A stretch of DNA of 64,000 nt from Brachyhypopomus gauderio (taxonomy: Eukaryota > Chordata > Actinopteri > Gymnotiformes > Hypopomidae). The DNA lies in assembly GCF_052324685.1 (NCBI RefSeq), contig NC_135214.1:32200971-32264970 (forward strand). The letters are read 5' to 3'. Of the stretch, positions 17,801 to 29,925 are shown in pieces (the stretch's first letter is position 1; each line of letters begins with the position of its first letter). A model generated the notes under the pieces. That model did no database searches. It worked only from the letters and a program-made list of their open reading frames with translations, and was not told the origin of the DNA. Both the position numbers and the translations under genes were made by a program.

Positions 17801-20800
17801 CTGTTTACTAGTCCGGTGCTGGAGAATACGGCGAAGCTTTAAAATTAGATGTTTTAAAACTAGCATGTTTACCTCAGCGCAGTTATGACCCTGCTCCTCT
17901 TAAGTGTCATCGGTCCCCTGTGTAAACCCAAGAGCGTGCTTTGTCAGGTCCTCGTCAAGTTAGCCGGGCAGTCTCCTGCTCCCGCTGCGTAGTGCAGCAT
18001 TGTGCTGGTAAATATCACACCAGCAGCCCGACGGACCCCTGCACGCTTAGCACACACTGTGGGCTTGGCTGTCACGGCGACAGAGGCAGGTTGTGACTCC
18101 GTTCCGATCACTCTACCCCAGCAGAACCTGCATCAGTCCGAGCAGTAGTGTCTTCGTTGCTCCCGTCCGCCGGACGAACACACCATGAAGTGCACCTTCT
18201 CTGAGGTCCCGTGGCGTTTTTGTCTTGCGCCCGCCACTGTCGTGAGGGCCTTAGGCGGGTCGTTGGTGGGATTGCGTTGGCGTTTAAGTGCATGGGGCTG
18301 ACTGCTAGCAGAGACTCTCTGTTTCTGCTTTTGTCTGCTTTTTTTTTCCCTCAAATAGTTTTTTGTTTTCTTCATTAATGTGCAGATTGAAGACGTCATC
18401 GATGACCTCATCAGCCTGGAATCCAGCCTGAACGATGAGTTTGTGACCACGCTGATCGACTCCGGCCTGCAGCTTCCCAACACGGTATGTCTACCTGTTC
18501 CAGTAAAGTCCCAGTAATGTCCCTACGTCTGTCTCAGTGGTTTGGGCCTTCACAGTGTAAGACTTCGCATTTCAACTGTCTTATCATTTGACTTCTCATG
18601 CAGAGTGGGCAGAAGTCAGAGATTGTGGTAGAGGTCTCAGGTGACCCTGGTGGTAGTGGTCTCAGGTGGACCTGGTGGTAGTGGTCTCAGGTGGACCTGG
18701 TGGTAGAGGTCTCAGGTGACCCTGGTGGTAGTGGTCTCAGGTGGACCTGGTGGTAGTGGTCTCAGGTGGACCTGGTCGTAGTGGTCTCAGGTGGACCTGG
18801 TGGTAGAGGTCTCAGGTGACCCTGGTGGTAGAGGTCTCAGGTGGACCTGGTGGTAGAGGTCTCAGGTGACCCTGGTGGTAGTGGTCTCAGGTGACCCTGG
18901 TGGTAGTGGTCTCAGGTGACCCTGGTGGTAGAGGTCTCAGGTGACCCTGGTGGTAGAGGTCTCAGGTGACCCTGGTGGTAGTGGTCTCAGGTGACCCTGG
19001 TGGTAGTGGTCTCAGGTGGACCTGGTGGTAGAGGTCACCTACTAAAACTAAGTGGCATTGTGCTTTTAATTTGTCTTAATTGAATTTTGTCCTTTTTGTT
19101 TGATTCTATTTGTTTTTAATTCATTTAATTTAAAAATGTTTAAATTATTATTTTCTATTTAATGAATATTTCCTATTATTTCTTTGTAGTTTTATTTGTA
19201 AAGCACTCTGACTTGTGTGTGAAGTTGACTGCGTAAATAAAGGACATGCCTTGCCTTTTTACACAGAATGCTTACTGGTTACTGAGAGCTGCTTGATATT
19301 CCAGACAGTTTCGCTTTTACTGTAGTACAGGCAGCACCGGTTGTGAGTGCAGTCCTGCTTCAGCGGGGCTGGTCTCACAGGATCTGAGCCTCAGCCAGCC
19401 ACCAGGCATTTTAGGGCTTTTATTTTGTATTTTTTTGGCTCATGGTAGTTGAATTTTTGGAAGAGCTGCTGGAGTCTGCTGCTGATCTGGAAACCAACAT
19501 ACACTTCTGACACATGGCTACCAATGAGCCGTGCTGGGTGGGGAACTCGTACTGGGTGACAGAGGGAGGGGGTCAGAAACACACACACACACACACAAGC
19601 CAGTGTGTTTAACTGATAGCTAACAGTGGGAGGGTTTTTTTTGCCCTTTGAGAGATATTTCCCCATTCTCAACGTTCTTCTTCTGGGTTTTTTTTTTTTC
19701 AACTGTGCGAGGAAAGAGGAAGAAGCGTGTGCTGTTGGCAGGAGAAGATGAGGATTCTGGTTTTAGTGTCGGAGAATGACAGGAAAGGGATTAACACAGA
19801 GGTAAATTTTGCAGATTTGCTTGTGTGATTTTCTGAATTAAGAGCAGCTAAACGTTCCAGCGTATTGTAGCCAGACGTGTGAGTACTGGGAAGGATGTCT
19901 GATTGTACACTTGTTTGCATGCTTGGCTAAAATTGATGGCAGTCATCCACATGTTCAGTGAGTTGTTGTGAAGTTGATTGACTTGCTTTTTCTGGCGTGG
20001 ACAATGAGTTATTGTCTTGGTGAGTGTTAGCGTGCACATGGCTATCCCCATAAAGCAAAACTCTGGTTTCGGAGAGAAAGAGGATGTCATTGAGGAAGTT
20101 ACAATACCACGGATTTTTGTATGTGCTGTTTTCATATCTCTAAGTGTCTCCTTACAAAATCTTTAAAGCAGAAATTCTTGCCTAATGTGGTTGGTTATAT
20201 TTATGATTCAATTTTATGATATTATATTTATGATTACTGAATAATACATTTGTATCTTCATCTTTAGCAAGAAGCTAAAGATGTGACAACTTATCAGTTA
20301 ATCAATAATGTTAATTTATACTTAGCAATTACAGTAGTATATTAAGTTGTGAATTAATTGTGAATGAATATTATTTTAGTTGTCACAACTTTCCTGCTTA
20401 CTGGGAATGTGAAAACCTTTGAGCCTTAAGTGAAAACACCAAGGTGTATGTAAGCACACTTATGTACTGCAGTTATGTGCAGAACACCAAACCTGTCACT
20501 GTAGCCATGCTGTATTTTAGGTTGTCATTTTTAATAAGTTCTCCTCCATTTCAAAACTGATTCCAATGCACAGTTCAGCACCTGGCCACACACTCCTAAG
20601 GGTTCTTTTTCACTAGATCCTGTGTTAGCAAAACCTCGTAGCTGTTCAGAAAGGCAGCATGCTTTTAAATCCAGCTAGATTGTATTATGTACAGTGGACT
20701 AGATGATTGATGACTGACTGGTATTGTCAAGTCAGCTTTAGTGCCACTGCACAACAAAAAACACTGTACAGAAAAACGAAATGGTGTGTTTCCAGGATGG

Positions 20801-23800
20801 TGGGCCAAAACACTCAATACAACAGATACCATTATTTACAACAATTGATGTAAGTCATAAATTAATCAATTATGTCAAACCCAGGCATTTTATATGGCAG
20901 CCTTGTATTACATTCCAAGAAAATGATCTGTAGGAGCAACTATGAGCAAAAGAGTTAGCTGGGTTTCTCATGTCTGTAGCACCTTCTGTGTGAGCAATGC
21001 TGAAGGGCAGTGCAGGAGACACATGGGTGGGTTCCTCAATCCCAGCGAACGCTGACGCTGTTTCGTTTCCAAGCCACAGTCTGACTTCTGGTGAAGATGC
21101 CTTCGGACTGGGTGTACTGGGAAAGAGGGACCTTCTGGTGAAGATACCTTCAGACTGGGTGGGTTGGGAAAGAGGGACCTTCTGGTGAAGATGCCTTCAG
21201 ACTGGGTAGGTTGGGAAAGTGGGACCTTCTGGTGAAGATGCCTTCAGACTGGGTGAACTGGGAAAGAGGAACCTTTTTACTCGCTGTTATTTTTGGGCTA
21301 GGCAAAAATATTTCAGAAAGTTTCAGTAGTTGTGTGGCGTCTGTGTGGGAGCTATGCTGGTGCCTCTGGGACGGGTTGGGAGGTGGTTATGAGGTGATGT
21401 TCTGGAGTGGTGCTGTTTTAAAATTCTGGTATTGGTGGGTTTCAGCTGCCGGTCTCAGGAAATCTCCTGGATGTGTACAGCAGTGCCGGGATGGCAGCCC
21501 CCACCATCACAGTCAGCAACTCCTGTCCTGCAGACCTGCACAATGTCAAACAAGAAATGACAGGTACCTCAGCCGGTTCTGTGTCCTTCGCTCTGCCTTT
21601 ACTGCCTGGCTCTGACCTCCCCTCTTTTCCTTGTTTCTTAACCGCACCACTCCCTCACTTTTGGGGCTGAGTCAGTCGGAGTAGTCAGCCTCAGTCTCTG
21701 TCGCACGCTTCCTGCTGTTTCTGCTTCCTGTTTCCATCGTGTTTGGTCCACACAGGGAGTGTGTTGGGGCTTGGGCGCAGAAGACGGGTCTCTGCTATGG
21801 AGCACGAGACGCATCCACATCGTCCGCTTCACTGGGCTTTGTAGGAATGTCATGAACGTTCAGTCTCAATTTCAATCTCTACATGCCTTAAGTAGGCCAA
21901 ATCCTTACAAACCACTTAAAGGGATATGCGTTGCTGTGCAGATGCAATACAGATTTTTCTGGCTCGCTCATCAAATCTCTACAGTCCTGTTGGGTCTTTG
22001 TGATGTTGCTAGTAAACAACTGGATGAGAGGAAGCTTTCCACAACTAAATAAAGAAAAGACAGAGGTGACTGTTTGACCTGAGGTCAGAGTTCATCTAGA
22101 CACCAGAGCCTGAAGACTGAAACCAAGTCAGAAACATCAGCGGTCACAGTCCTCAGTGACATCAGTGTCAAGTCAGCCTTTTACCATCTAAAGAACATAC
22201 CAATGTTTTAACGTTTACGCAGGATATTGAGAAACTAATCCATACATTTATCCTTTATACATGCCTTCCCAAGAACCACAAACAGTTCCAGCAAATTCAA
22301 AATGCAGGTGCTAGCTGAATGACCTACGAATAACATATAACTCCGAGCTTCTTGTACCGCACCATGATCCAAAACTCATAACCAATTTTTTAGTCCCTGA
22401 GCTGCCTTGGAAATGATCGATGTTCCCTAAACATTGACGTCTTTAAGTCCAAATTGAAAAGTTCTTGTTTTCTTGTGCCTTTGTTTAACTCTGCGCTAAA
22501 ACTGCACTTTTCTTTAAACTGTTCTGTCTGCAATGTTCATTTTTAATATTTTCCATTTTAGTCTAGATATTTATATATTAAAAACATTTATTTATATATT
22601 TATTTATTAATAGATATAGATATGTTTCTCTTTTTTGTGAAACCCTTCCTGAGGTTTGACATTTCAGGATGCTATAGGCATGTAATCTCATTACTTTATG
22701 TGAAGTACTTTGCAGGGTCACTGTGCTTTTTGTCATTGGCACTTCACAATATTGATCAGTGCATAAATATTGAATCAGTAGTCTCACACTGTTGTCTATA
22801 AAATGAATGCATTGTTTACTAAAGTTCTTTTTACAAAAGCAGACGGAGTTTAATAGTTCAGACAGTGGTAGTGGTGTTAGTAATTAAAGTTAGTAATTAA
22901 AGTGTGTGATCTCAGTCCTTTGTCATACATTTAGTCATGTTAAGTGTTACCTTTCCATGCTGTTTTCCAGATGCTGAGGCTAAAGCTATCATTAAGGACC
23001 GGCAGAAAAAGGACAATCACAACCTCAGTAGGTTTGACCAGTTCTGCTCAGGGTTGATTAGTCCATGGACATACTTGTGAATATCGACCTCATCACTGAC
23101 TGCAGTCAGACAATTTCAATACACATATTTTTATGATTGTCAAAAGGTATCTAAGACCTGGTTCCATTTCACCACCCTTAGCCCTAACCGTTAGCCCTAA
23201 CCGTTAGCCCTAACCCTTAGCCCTACACCTTAGCCCTAACACTTAGTCCTACCCCTTAGCTCTACCAATTAGCCCTACCCCTTAGACCGTCCACTTGGCC
23301 CAACACTTTAGTCCTACCCCTCATTTTTGTGTGTTCATGATTAGGGGTAGGGTGTCCCAAGTTTTGTTGGGATAAAGAGAAAGGGTGAGGTGTTGGGGGT
23401 TACATGGAAAAAACAGGTCTTTCATAGCCACAACCCAAATAGAGTATTATGAGAAATTTCGCAGAAATCACTGTGAATCACCAACAAAGTTGCACAACCG
23501 ACCAAAGAAAACCACATATACAAGTACTTACTCCATTAATAACAACTGATAACCACTGTATTATCTTAGTTTAATTTCACATTAATGTATTATGGTCCTT
23601 CATAAAAAGCTTTAAAAAACACATAGTAGTACTATGTAGTTGTCTTGGTAGCTACTTAGCTAACATTCCATTGTTACTGCAGATTTGTGCATGATTGTTC
23701 TGCATTTTGACATATTTCAATGCCACATTCCCGTTTGAAGGCACAGGGCAGCTATAACGTAATTAAAGTCTAAATGTGATTTAGTCTAATTACATAATTA

Positions 23801-26121
23801 AAGTCTAGCAATGAGGTTGCTGAACTTTACTGCTCCTCTAATGTCAGTTCAAACCGGTTTGATGGCCAGCTACCAGCTTGGTAATGAGGTTGTGCTCTTT
23901 GTTTTAATTAGTAACCAATTAATGTGCAAAATTGAAGTTGTGAACTATGTACAGTAACAGCTTAATGCCGATCGCCAACACAGCCAAGGACATATTGGGC
24001 GTTTCCATCAAAAACTCATCAAGTCTGTTTACGTAAAACCAATAATCAATTATTGATGAAGTATCCAGTACTTGAAAGGCAGAGCCTTTACATAGAGGAC
24101 GATTCCCAACACTACCAAACACTAGCTCTGTCTCAGCTCCCAGGGGCAAGGCAACACTCCAAGGCAGGTTCAGGGCTAAAAATTAGAAATAGTATTATTG
24201 GGTCTAAAAAATAATAACAATAATTGGGTCTTTACTAAAAATAATTGGGTCTTTATGTAATAATAAATGCTGAAATAATTGTGTAGGCAACAGCAAGAAA
24301 TTAGGCTCGCCAATGAAGGACTTCTGAAGAGTATGCTTATATTTTATACAGTTTTACACATTTTGCTCATTCATTTTACACTTAATACCTGTTAGGTTCT
24401 GCAGAGTTGATAGTTGTAAGTCACCTTGGTAACGTAAAGCGAGCGATCAACTTTCAGCAAAACTGCAACAATCAATAATAGTTGCTAAGCTGTTGCTAAG
24501 TGAGTTTATCTCTTCACAGTCGAGCGACGAAGGCGCTTCAACATCAACGACCGCATTAAGGAACTCGGGGACCTCGTTCCAAAGTCCAGCGACCCGTCAG
24601 TATCGCCTCTATTTTGCTGCTTTCAGAATTAGTTGTGCAAGGTTTACTAGTTCAAGTAATCCTTGTAGTAGTCTTTACGATTTAGTGGAGCTCTCTCAGA
24701 GAAATGGTGTTGCTGCGCATGTGCGTGTGCCCGTGACCCCGTGAACCTGTGACCCCGTAACCCCTGCCTTTGGTGCTCTCTCATTGGCTGCGGAGACAGT
24801 GAGATGCGGTGGAACAAGGGCACCATCCTGAAGGCGTCGGTGGACTACATCCGCAAGCTGCAGAAGGAGCAGCAGAGGGCCAAGGAGATGGAGCTCAAGC
24901 AGAAGAAGCTGGAGCTAACCAATCGCAGCTTGCTCCTCCGCATACAGGTGAGCCCTGCCCCGTCCGGCCACGCCTAAACCCCTCCCTCCCCCTACACGTG
25001 CCCACATCGCCCACGCCGACCTGATACGACCTAGAAAAACCAACCAGTCCAGATATTGGTATGCTTTATCTCTCTGTTTGTTTGGGAAAACTCAAAGTTT
25101 CCGTTGTGGAACAGAGGTATTCAGATTACAGCCGTCAAAGCCCAGGTGGTACATCCAACCCTCCCTTCACCTAAGTGTCCTTTCACTCACACTTTCTTCT
25201 GAGGATAATAATGTGTGGAGTTTTATTTGAAAATGGTGTCTTTGTTCACCGTGGGCTTTGTTCCTTACACTTTGGTATAAGATACATGAGACAGATGGGG
25301 GAGATATCCATGGGCACAGTTCTAAAATCTTGTTTTATTGTTCGTAAAGTAGGCCACAAATAAGTAACTGAAGAGAAAATTATAACCGTTTCTGCACTAC
25401 TTCAGGGTCCTTGTTCTGTCTGCTTCTGTGCCTGTAGGAGTCTGTATGATGCAGCTGAATGTCTGTCTCTCTGTAGGCATTATCCCTTTAGTGCTAAGAG
25501 TATAGAAATAAACAAACAGATGGCCACTAATGCGTGATCTCTAAAAGTGTCCTGAAACGAGGCAGCTCGGGTGTTCTGGCTGTGATTCGGTCTGGTCCCT
25601 GAGCACCTGTGTCATGTGATTAAATGCGCTGTGTGTTTTTGTTTTTTCCTCTGGTTCCTTCCATTCAGGAGTTGGAGATGCAGGCTCGTGTCCATGGCAT
25701 CGCTTCCTCCCAGGGTTCTGACCCCGCCCACAGGCAGCAGCATCTGCGGCAGGATGTCCCGCCTCTGGACTGCAGCGCAGAGCCCCTCTCCAAGACCTTC
25801 CTCACTCTGGGTGGACAAGGGCTCCACCAGACCACCATCTCCACTCTACTCTCCCCGCCGCCTTCAGCCTCACCCGTGGGCGAAGCCATGACCATCCCAC
25901 TCGACCTCGGTACTCTTAGCTTCGGCGAGCTGGATGACCCCGCCTCCTCCATGTTCGGACCAGCCTTAATGGGAGACATGGGCCTGGGGGACATTCTGAT
26001 GGACGACGGCGGTGCTCTGTCTCCAGTAGGGGGTGCCGATCCGCTGCTGTCCTCCGTCTCCCCAGGGGCCTCCAAGACCAGCAGTCGCAGAAGCAGCTTT
26101 AGCATGGAAGAGGACTTGTGA
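9654..26121 (+). CDS. tfe3: Transcription factor E3 (MiT/TFE bHLH-leucine zipper), complete
   Basis: Ten coding exons: 9654-9751, 13087-13200, 16016-16256, 16585-16809, 18386-18484, 21446-21563, 22971-23027, 24520-24595, 24800-24947, 25669-26121 (TGA). The sum is 543 codons in one consistent phase. TFE3 binds E-box/CLEAR and M-box sites and drives lysosomal, autophagy and metabolic genes under Rag/mTORC1 control. Visible parts: an N-terminus with TVFVILD then [14 protein letters not shown] (TFE3-specific, absent from TFEB); the Rag-interaction stretch [13 protein letters not shown] (about residue 90); the conserved [15 protein letters not shown]; a 14-3-3 type site region [13 protein letters not shown]; an acidic activation helix [17 protein letters not shown]; the basic region [16 protein letters not shown] and HLH from about residue 318; zipper [18 protein letters not shown]; and the C-terminal [10 protein letters not shown]. 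The start was chosen because the upstream exon reads MSQTVQ... in phase with exon 2. The paralogue letter (tfe3a or tfe3b) cannot be told. Confidence 0.95.
11950..12600. other. tfe3 intron 1, CpG-bearing stretch of unknown role
   Basis: Within intron 1 (9752-13086), this 650-bp stretch has clearly more CG dinucleotides than its AT-rich surroundings. No exon was recognised. Other MiT genes use several alternative first exons, so an internal promoter is possible but unproven. The rest of the intron shows nothing notable. Confidence 0.35.
13844..14586 (+). repeat. 24-bp minisatellite, about 31 copies, in tfe3 intron 2
   Basis: A tandem array whose unit begins TGTGCCTGTGTCTACCTG and differs mainly at a few C/T positions (TGCTCTCC versus TGTTCTCC, rarely TTGTTC). 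Length 743 bases divided by 24 gives 31 units. Because 24 is a multiple of three and the unit lacks stop codons in several frames, long spurious reading frames run through it on both strands (repeating PVSTCSPV on plus). Confidence 0.97.
14795..15127 (+). repeat. Degenerate purine-rich GACAGA/GAGAGA satellite
   Basis: About 330 bases of interleaved GACAGACAGA, GAGAGAGATA and ATATATACAGAGAGA words, downstream of the 24-bp array in the same tfe3 intron. It is strongly purine-rich on the plus strand. Confidence 0.9.
18633..19040 (+). repeat. 25-bp minisatellite, 16 copies, in tfe3 intron 5
   Basis: The unit starts GGTCTCAGGTG and ends CCTGGTGGTAG(T/A). Starts recur every 25 bases (18633, 18658, 18683, ...) to 19033, giving 16 units. 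Variants alternate between GGTGACCCTGG and GGTGGACCTGG. The array begins about 150 bases after exon 5. Confidence 0.95.
19190..19260 (+). repeat. Retroposon-like 3' tail
   Basis: The words TTTGTAAAGCACTCTGACTT and GCGTAAATAAAGGACATG resemble the common 3' ends of fish non-LTR retroposons. Only the tail is recognisable; the preceding 150 bases are AT-rich. Confidence 0.4.
21085..21272 (+). repeat. 47-bp tandem repeat, 4 copies, in tfe3 intron 5
   Basis: TTCTGGTGAAGATGCCTTC recurs at 21086, 21133, 21180 and 21227, exactly 47 bases apart, with a few substitutions. It lies about 175 bases before exon 6. Confidence 0.93.
22020..22760 (+). mobile_element. Decayed non-LTR retrotransposon (L2/Rex-like) 3' fragment
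   Basis: The plus strand shows broken traces of a reverse-transcriptase C-terminus: an NEDKTEV-like stretch near 22040, an EKLIH.FI-like stretch near 22230, a stretch encoding QIQNAGA-like residues near 22295, and TFKSKLK-like residues near 22440. They are separated by frameshifts and stops. It lies in tfe3 intron 6. Family assignment is from memory and uncertain. Confidence 0.45.
23175..23400 (+). repeat. Telomere-like TTAGCCCTAACC degenerate repeat and inverted counterpart
   Basis: A degenerate ~13-bp tandem repeat (TTAGCCCTAACCG and variants) runs from about 23178 to 23320. It is followed by sequence with the opposite sense (AGGGGTAGGGTG, 23342-23354). This may be the interior of a DNA transposon rather than true interstitial telomeric DNA. 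Confidence 0.55.
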
Positions 26122-27436
26122 CAGACATGATTAAGCGATCGGTGTTTTATCGCTGTGTTTGGCCTGATTGGACTGTGTCACCGGAACACAGCGACAACGA
26201 GCGGACCGACGACGTGTCTGTACCTGCTGGTGCGGCTCACCTACCCCCCCCTCACCCACCCCCCCCAGCGAGGAAGGTGCATCACAGTATCTGATGTTCA
26301 TCACTGCGTTACTGTAAAACGCCTACACACAGCGTGGCACACACATCTCTGCTCAGATGACCCAGGCATTCTCTCCAGGTCCTTGACCTCCGGCAGGCTG
26401 AGCAGCAGCAGAGTAGAACGCCGCTGTTGAGATGAACTGCATTGTTTTTAAAAGGCTGTATATAGCAAATACATGTACATATGATCAATTTTACAATTAT
26501 GCATCAGAATAAGCACCTGATTGAATGATTTTGTGTTTTGTTGAATTGTTGTAAAGGTTAAAACAGGCAGTCTAGTTCCAGGCATACTGATACAGTACCC
26601 CTCATACTCTCTGTCAAATACAAATACCACAGGTGTTGAAGGGGGAATGTTCATAACGTGTAATTATTCGAAAGACTTTTCCAGCCGACACGTACGGCGT
26701 GCCATCCTCTTGGTGTTTGGAGAGGAATGTTGGATGGGACATGCCCTGGGCACCAGTCCCATTAAAGCCAAAAACCACAAAACAACAACAACATTTGTGG
26801 AGAGCCGATTTTCACAAAGCCGGCTGTGCCATTTTAGATGGAATCTTCCCTTGTATCATGTAGCTCATCATAATTGTAAGGGAAAGTGCTGCTGTGTTGT
26901 GCTGTGGTATTCTGTTGTTCACCGGTGTGCACTTCCCTGTCAGCGTTTATGTGCTTCTGTGAGCTCTGCTGGGTGCGTGGGTGTGCGTGCGCATGCATAC
27001 GTGTGTGTTCACGGTGGCCCTGCCAGGACACACTTGTTAATGTCTGCCAGGAATTCGGAACGGGTAGAAAACCAGGTGTCCTCATGAGCTTTCACTTTCT
27101 GATCTCTTCTGAAAATGACCCCTCCCCCAGCCGAGCCCACCTGACCTCAAAATGGCCGTAGTTCGTTAAAGAGATTTTAAAAAGAAATGCTTTAGAAAAC
27201 AAGGCATAGAGGATTACAAAACCCATTGGCTTCCTAAGAACTCTGATTCTGTTCTGTCCCCGTTTAAAAAGTGGTTACATTACATCTTTTTAAAAGCTCC
27301 ATTTTGGTAGAATGCAATTTTCATTTTTCTGAACATTTTACACCAATCACATTTCTAGAAAGAGTGATCATTCGTACTAGTTTATTCTTATTCTGTTTAC
27401 AGCATTATAGTCAGTAGAGGCGTGGGTGGTTTAGGT

Positions 27437-27560
27437 GCCCTCACTTGACCCTGTCTCTCCTCACTTGACACTGTCCTCTCTTCACTTGACCCTGTCCTCT
27501 CTTCACTTGACCCTGTCTCCCCTCACTTGACCCTGTCCTCTCCTCATTGATTGGCTTCTC
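27437..27560 (+). repeat. ~22-bp degenerate minisatellite
   Basis: The words CTCACTTGACCCTGTCCTCT and close variants recur about five to six times with 22-24 base spacing. Confidence 0.8.
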
Positions 27561-29095
27561 CTTCATTTGACTCTGCCTCTCTGCCACTGTTTGTGTTATG
27601 GAACTTGTGTGACCCTAACCCTATCAACTCATTATATACATGTGTAGTGAACCCTAGTCTAACGGCCATGCCTGGCCTGCATTAAAGAAGTGGCCCAGTA
27701 CTACACATTTTAAATGGTGTTAGAGTTACAGCTGCCAGAAAAAGGGTTTGGGATTTGGCGTTGGGATATTCCTGTAGTGTTGGCTGTAAATGAAAAGACC
27801 GAGGGCCATGGCAGAAACCTCCCGTGGTTTTGGAATCACAGATGAACTGCTGAGCTTCGTGGTGTCTTCCTGAACGCTGTCTCAACCGTACTGCTCTGAA
27901 GGACTGTTTGCGTGTTGGCGCCCCGGGGTCATCCTGCCTAGTCAGCAGGTCGGCCGTCATCTGCGATTACAAAACTGCTAGATCATGTTCCGCACGTCCT
28001 GTTTGTCAGACGGATGCTGTGGTTGAGGGTTGTCGGTTTCGTTCTAGAGGCATCCGCACGACCCTAAGAGCAGAGCCTCACGTGCAGTGTGGACAGCCGA
28101 TGGACTTTAAGTCTAAGCGTCCCCGGTGTCTTCAACTCTAAGACATTTGTAGTCCTTTTGAAACATGACCCAAAATTTTTTCCTCCTCAGGCGTCCTCAA
28201 ACCATCGTGTCCACTTGTAGTTCTCCGGTTGAGTTTGCTCGATAGAGATCGTATGTATTTCACTGATGCAGTAGCAGGTTCACCACTAAAGAACTGGGAA
28301 GTTTAACGAAGGATGCTTGAACGTGCCCGTCACTCATGCTGAAGGTGCTTGTGTTGTGTCTGCAGTGTGCCCACGTGTGCCTGTTTATGAGATATAATAT
28401 GACGTGGAGCACCAGTACACACAGGTGCATGGCGGTGGCTGTAGCCGCAACTTCTGTACTTGTAGAAAGTGATTTGTACATGTTGCCTCGGTTACTACCG
28501 TTGCTGTAGTTTTCCTCTGGAGCATGTGTAATGACTTGAATGTGAGAATCCATGCAAAATATATTTTCAGATATTTACTCAAATCTTTTTTTTTTTATAT
28601 TAATTATGCCCCAAAGTAACATAGTTTTAGTGCTCTGCATGTAAAGAGACAGATTGTCATTTTATTTTCCAAGTGAAAATGTCAAAGATATAAATGCCTT
28701 CCTCCAAAAAGCCATGAAATAGTGGAGAAATGAAGGAACCTCTTAGATGAAATGAAAATGATTCAGTATGCATAATTGTGAAGTCTATGCAACGTCAGGG
28801 GCTTGTGGGATATGAGAACTCACAGTTCGCTCGTGATGTCGATGTGTTATTCCTCCTAGCACTGTCGAAAGGTGTTCATCCTTGCTATGCAGACGTAAAT
28901 AGGCACAGCAGGTATGTAGCTGCACACTGACACCGCTGTGATGTAACTATGATGTCAGAGGTGCCATCCCATCTGCTTTGAAAAAGGAATCTGCTCTCAT
29001 TGTGTTCCTGGTTCAAAATTGTATTTTTGTTTTTAGATAACTTTTCCCCAAATATTTTACACAAGTTCACCTTTTTAGACACAGCAATAAGTTTG

Positions 29096-29100
<5 letters not shown>

Positions 29101-29130
<30 letters not shown>
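29101..29130. repeat. (AT)n microsatellite
   Basis: A pure ATATAT run of about 30 bases. Confidence 0.95.
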
Positions 29131-29134
<4 letters not shown>

Positions 29135-29748
29135 GTAATACTTGATATGATGTGGAATTTATGTTGTTTAGAAACATAGAAACATATCGAAAGCTACATT
29201 AATTGTGTTGGCTGACAGATTACAGTGGCGTCCTCTGTATAGTTGGCATTTACAATTATTACCATTTAAAATGAACCGAGGAGCCATGTTTACATTGTTT
29301 TTTCCTGCAGTAGTCCAGTCTGTATGTCTAAAGGAAAAGGGAATTTAACATCTGCTGTGCATCAATTTCTCTATGTGCTAATATCTCTTTTTTTGCTGGT
29401 ATTTAAACGATGTGTTATTGTTTGGCTCCACCTAACACAAGCAACACAGTTACTCCAGTTTCTATGACTCTGTTTACCTGCATTGGTATTTGCTTTTATT
29501 TACTTAGGGAAATGTATAAATGAACTTTACAAAATAAAATGTAATCTTGTGTGATGCGTAGATGTGTAAATCCTTCAAATATGCGCATTGCTAGAGAGAG
29601 AGTTAGAAATCTGCAGCTTCACACAGTTTTTTTCCTTCTCCAGTATTGTGTGCCATGTGATCCTGAAGTGCTGAAATCAGTCAGTTTTTCTTTAAGAAAA
29701 GATGGTAGATGGTGAAGGCAACAGTTGTTTAGTTGCCACTTTTTGCCA

Positions 29749-29786
29749 CACACACACACACTAGTGATTACTAGAGGGCTGTGGTG

Positions 29787-29819
<33 letters not shown>

Positions 29820-29843
29820 GATTATTAGAGGGCTGTGGTGCAC

Positions 29844-29885
<42 letters not shown>

Positions 29886-29925
29886 GATTAATAGGGGCCT
29901 GTGGTGCACATGTGCCCAGAGTGGT
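29749..29925 (+). repeat. Composite repeat: CA tracts alternating with a 30-bp unit
   Basis: Three copies of a unit containing CTAGTGATTACTAGAGGGCT...GTGGTGCACA (the second and third with small changes) alternate with CA runs of increasing length (about 10, 16 and 22 CA). It is a three-step higher-order microsatellite array. Confidence 0.85.

Larger units (their letters stand above)
26122..29560 (+). other. Probable long tfe3 3'UTR
   Basis: No exon was found after the tfe3 stop. Candidate AATAAA signals occur at about 29533. The stretch includes a degenerate minisatellite at about 27430-27560 (units with TCACTTGACCCTGTC) and an AT microsatellite at 29101-29130. That this is all 3'UTR is inference; an earlier polyadenylation site is possible. 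Confidence 0.4.

Noticed and set aside
18633-19032. Regular 25-bp direct repeats resembling a CRISPR array
   Set aside because: Repeats are directly adjacent without unique spacers, in a vertebrate intron; this is a minisatellite.
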